DNA from: Ruminococcaceae bacterium UBA1227
Lineage (GTDB): Bacteria; Bacillota; Clostridia; Oscillospirales; Acutalibacteraceae
Length of the DNA: 7,167 nucleotides
NCBI GenBank assembly: GCA_002309175.1
Contig: DBWX01000016.1
Span: forward strand, 1-7,167
Direction of reading: 5' to 3'
The notes under the pieces were generated by a model. It was not told the DNA's origin, searched no databases, and saw nothing but the letters and a program-made list of their open reading frames with translations. This document shows, piece after piece, positions 5,476 to 7,167 of this stretch (the stretch's first letter is position 1; each line of letters starts with the position of its first letter). The position numbers were made by a program, and so were the translations under genes.

Positions 5476-6186
5476 ATGAAACACGGTAAGAAATATGTTG
5501 ACGCTGCAAAGCTCGTTGACAGAACCAAAGTATATGATCCTAAAGAAGCACTTGACCTCGCTGTAAAGACATCAACAGCTAAATTCGATGAGACAATCGA
5601 AGCTCATATCCGTCTCGGCGTTGACTCACGTCACGCTGACCAGCAGGTCCGCGGTGCCGTAATTTTACCTAACGGTACAGGTAAGAAGGTTCGCGTAGCT
5701 GTTTTCGCAAAGGGCGATGCAGCTAAGGCAGCCGAGGCAGCAGGCGCTGACATCGTAGGCGCTGAGGACCTCGTAGAGAAGATCCAGAACGAGAACTTCC
5801 TTGACTTCGACGTAGCTATCGCAGCCCCTGACTGCATGGGCCTCGTCGGTCGTCTCGGTAAGGTACTCGGTCCCCGTGGTCTCATGCCTACACCGAAGGC
5901 CGGTACGGTTACACCTGACACAGGTAAGGCCGTAGAAGAGGCTAAAGCAGGTAAGATTGAGTATCGTCTTGATAAGACGAATATCATCCACTGCCCCATC
6001 GGCAAGGCTTCATTCGGCGCTGATAAGCTCGGTGAAAACCTTGACGCTCTCATGGAAGCAATCGTTAAAGCTAAGCCCTCAGCACTTAAAGGCCAGTACA
6101 TTAAGTCCTGCGCAGTTGCAGCGACAATGGGCCCCGGCGTTAAGTTTGCTGCGAACAAGTATTTAATGGCTCCTTCAGAGAAATAA
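5476..6186 (+). CDS. rplA: 50S ribosomal protein L1
   Basis: L1 forms the mobile L1 stalk of the large subunit, which moves deacylated tRNA out of the E site, and it is also the translational repressor of its own operon. The protein is complete at 236 aa. It starts KHGKKYVDAAKLVDRTKVY; the family signature lies at 115-141 (IAAPDCMGLVGRLGKVLGPR, then GLMPTPKAGTVTP); ATMGPGVKF closes the C-terminal lobe. GGAGG at 5462-5466 precedes the ATG by 9 bases. No intrinsic terminator is visible between rplA and the rplJ promoter, which begins 8 bases after the stop codon, so some read-through into rplJ-rplL is likely. Confidence 0.98.
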   Translation: MKHGKKYVDAAKLVDRTKVYDPKEALDLAVKTSTAKFDETIEAHIRLGVDSRHADQQVRGAVILPNGTGKKVRVAVFAKGDAAKAAEAAGADIVGAEDLVEKIQNENFLDFDVAIAAPDCMGLVGRLGKVLGPRGLMPTPKAGTVTPDTGKAVEEAKAGKIEYRLDKTNIIHCPIGKASFGADKLGENLDALMEAIVKAKPSALKGQYIKSCAVAATMGPGVKFAANKYLMAPSEK

Positions 6187-6194
6187 TTTTGGTA

Positions 6195-6223
6195 TTGACA
6201 CGCGTACCTGCGTGTGTTAGTAT
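6195..6223 (+). promoter_or_regulatory. Strong SigA promoter of rplJ-rplL
   Basis: A consensus -35 TTGACA (6195-6200) is followed after exactly 17 bases by the -10 box TAGTAT (6218-6223). Transcription should start near 6230, right at the first stem of the L10 leader. The -35 box is only 8 bases from the rplA stop codon. Confidence 0.88.
6198..6215. repeat. Inverted repeat inside the rplJ promoter spacer
   Basis: ACACGC (6198-6203) and GCGTGT (6210-6215) are perfect 6-base inverted arms around GTACCT, covering the end of the -35 box and most of the spacer. The position is that of a repressor operator. It could also be chance or a weak rplA 3' hairpin, but no T-tract follows. No regulator family can be assigned. 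Confidence 0.4.
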
Positions 6224-6230
6224 ATTCTCG

Positions 6231-6366
6231 CTGTCCACCTAAGACAGCAGGTGTCGAAAGACGTAACAGGTCACAACCTTACCTGCCGAGGAAAGACGGA
6301 TTAAAACATATTTATTATGTCTTTAATGCCCTTCCTTGTGCAGACAAGGAAGGGCTTTTAATATTC
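6231..6366 (+). promoter_or_regulatory. L10 leader (autoregulatory RNA of rplJ-rplL)
   Basis: The untranslated leader between the promoter and rplJ folds into several elements: CTGTC/GACAG (6231-6235/6243-6247), GCAGGT/ACCTGC (6247-6252/6281-6286) enclosing GTC-GAAA-GAC (6253-6262), and an attenuator hairpin at 6328-6355. The motifs AGACAGCAGGTG and CCTGCCGAGG match what I know of the Firmicutes L10 leader family, in which L10, with L12, binds a kink-turn-like site and promotes premature termination. The 5' bases GAGGAA (6288-6293) can pair with TTCCTT (6332-6337) in the terminator's 5' arm, a candidate antiterminator. The switch model is inference. Confidence 0.82.
6328..6359 (+). terminator. 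Attenuator hairpin of the L10 leader
   Basis: A perfect 12-bp stem GCCCTTCCTTGT (6328-6339) / ACAAGGAAGGGC (6344-6355) with a 4-base loop is followed by TTTTAATATT. It ends 27 bases before the rplJ start codon. The stem is strong but the T-tract is short, which suits a regulated, partial terminator. Confidence 0.85.
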
Positions 6367-6368
6367 AT

Positions 6369-6385
6369 AGGAGGTGAATATTTTG
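6369..6385 (+). promoter_or_regulatory. Ribosome binding site that places the rplJ start at TTG
   Basis: AGGAGGTGA (6369-6377) lies 8 bases (counted from AGGAGG) before TTG at 6383-6385, which opens the expected L10 N-terminus M-P-S. The alternative in-frame GTG at 6374 overlaps the Shine-Dalgarno sequence itself and so cannot serve as the start. Confidence 0.88.
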
Positions 6386-7054
6386 CCAAGCGCAAGCGTA
6401 CTTGAAACCAAGAAACAAGCAGTTGCGGCTCTCGCCGAAGAACTTAAGGCAGCATGCACAGGCGTGCTCGTTGAGTACAGCGGCGTTACCGTTACAGACG
6501 ATACGGCACTCCGTGCCGAACTCCGTAAGGACAACGTCAATTACAAGGTTGTAAAGAACTCTATCCTCAAGCGTGCAGCTGAGGAGGCAGGTCTTGCAGG
6601 TCTTGAGGCAGTCCTTTCCGGAACAACAGCTCTTGCACTCTGTGAGGAGGATTACGTAGCTCCGGCCCGTATCCTTAAGAAGTTCGCTGATTCTCACAAG
6701 GACTTCAACATCAAGAGCGGCTTCATGGATGGTGAAGTTGTTGATCTTGCAACAATCAACAGCCTTGCTGACCTTCCTACGAAGGACGTTCTTCTTGCAA
6801 CAGTTTGCAACGCTTTCAACGCTCCTATCGCAGCATTTGCCCGTGTACTTCAGGCAGTTGTTGACAAGAGCGGTGAAGAGGTTCCCGCTAAGGAGGAAGC
6901 TCCGAAGGCTGAGGAAGCAGCTCCCGCAGAGGAGGCTCCGAAGGCTGAGGAAGCAGCTCCCGCAGAGGAAGCACCTGTAGCTGAAGAAGCAGCTCCCGCA
7001 GAAGAGGCTCCCGCAGAGGAAGCTCCTGCAGAGGAAGCAGCTCCGGCTGAATAA
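6383..7054 (+). CDS. rplJ: 50S ribosomal protein L10 with a long acidic Ala/Glu/Pro tail
   Basis: L10 forms the base of the ribosomal stalk: its N-terminal domain binds 23S rRNA next to L11, and its C-terminal helix carries the L7/L12 dimers. From the TTG start it has 223 residues. Residues 1-165 are a normal L10: LETKKQAVAALAEELKAA, GVLVEYSGVTV, LRAELRK, YKVVKNSILKRAAEEAGL, then SLADLPTKDVLLATV and an L12-binding helix near NAFNAPIAAFARVLQAVVD. The family is usually about 165-180 residues; here a 58-residue tail follows, made of PKAEEAAPAEEA-type repeats with no hydrophobic core. It is preceded by the L10 leader and followed after 42 bases by rplL. The tail could be disordered and extend the stalk. 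Its function is unknown. Confidence 0.96.
   Translation: MPSASVLETKKQAVAALAEELKAACTGVLVEYSGVTVTDDTALRAELRKDNVNYKVVKNSILKRAAEEAGLAGLEAVLSGTTALALCEEDYVAPARILKKFADSHKDFNIKSGFMDGEVVDLATINSLADLPTKDVLLATVCNAFNAPIAAFARVLQAVVDKSGEEVPAKEEAPKAEEAAPAEEAPKAEEAAPAEEAPVAEEAAPAEEAPAEEAPAEEAAPAE
6902..7051 (+). repeat. 36-bp tandem repeats coding the L10 tail
   Basis: Units start at 6902, 6938 and 6974. The first two share their first 31 bases and code PKAEEAAPAEEA. The third is more diverged (PVAEEAAPAEEA), and a partial, further shuffled unit fills 7010-7051. The period is a multiple of three, so copy-number change would keep the reading frame. This suggests growth by slippage or unequal recombination. 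Confidence 0.85.
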
Positions 7055-7096
7055 TTTGTAATTTAAACTAATCTATAATATTGGAGGATTAAAACA

Positions 7097-7167
7097 ATGG
7101 CAGATAAAGTAGCAGCTCTTCTTGAAGAGATCAAAAAGATGTCAGTTCTTGAGCTTTCAGAGCTCGT
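7097..7167 (+). CDS. rplL: 50S ribosomal protein L7/L12 (5' part, cut by window end)
   Basis: Only the first 23 codons are present: MADKVAALLEEIKKMSVLEL followed by SEL. This is the N-terminal dimerisation helix region of L7/L12, which binds the C-terminal helix of L10 and recruits translation factors. GGAGG at 7083-7087 supports the ATG. It follows rplJ by 42 bases and should share the rplJ promoter and leader. In other bacteria L12 is made in excess over L10. No extra promoter or processing hairpin is clear in the gap. Confidence 0.95.
   Translation, partial: MADKVAALLEEIKKMSVLELSEL

Noticed and set aside
5631..6158. Long antisense open frame (175 codons) opposite rplA
   Set aside because: It is a shadow of the strongly conserved rplA gene. 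Its composition follows the codon bias of rplA and no start signal is visible.
6374..6382. GTG start for rplJ three codons upstream
   Set aside because: The GTG is part of the Shine-Dalgarno sequence AGGAGGTGA, so it cannot be both.
6214..6405. Open frame of 63 codons on the + strand over the rplJ leader
   Set aside because: It overlaps the -10 box, the structured L10 leader and the attenuator, has no ribosome binding site and resembles no protein.
6890..7054. CRISPR-like direct repeats
   Set aside because: The repeats are contiguous, in frame with rplJ and code for AEP-rich residues. There are no spacers.

Overview
This looks like the chromosome of a low-to-mid GC Gram-positive anaerobe of the class Clostridia, most likely Oscillospiraceae/Ruminococcaceae (Ruminococcus-like). 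The reasons are the Firmicutes-type 23S tail, strong GGAGG ribosome binding sites, SigA-like promoters, the gene order rpmG-secE-nusG-rplK-rplA-rplJ-rplL, and a dockerin/cohesin pair. The family placement is inference; no species can be named. All genes are on the + strand, and no gene-free stretch exceeds about 210 bases.

Region 1 (1-187) is the 3' end of a 23S rRNA, a short spacer and an intrinsic terminator. No 5S rRNA lies between the 23S end and the terminator.

Region 2 (218-3709) is a two-gene accessory unit with its own promoter. The first gene encodes a secreted multidomain glucosaminidase (a likely peptidoglycan hydrolase) ending in a dockerin. The second, 12 bases on, encodes a cell-surface protein with a signal peptide, a cohesin-like domain, two cadherin-like beta-sandwich domains, a Pro-Glu linker, one transmembrane helix and a very acidic cytoplasmic tail. 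Together they suggest a minimal one-cohesin, one-dockerin device that docks an autolysin-like enzyme on the membrane, unlike a classical multi-enzyme cellulosome. A strong inverted repeat closes the unit.

Region 3 (3723-6186) opens with helically phased A-tracts and a promoter, followed by rpmG (49 aa), secE and nusG. An RNA hairpin resembling the 23S rRNA binding site of protein L1 then precedes rplK and rplA, so L1 probably represses its own operon here.

Region 4 (6195-7167) has a near-consensus promoter, a structured L10-type leader with an attenuator hairpin, rplJ and the start of rplL. rplJ starts at TTG and carries a long Ala/Glu/Pro repeat tail not usual for L10. The most novel-looking items are the dockerin/cohesin hydrolase pair, the acidic L10 tail, and the regulatory architecture around rpmG and rplJ.
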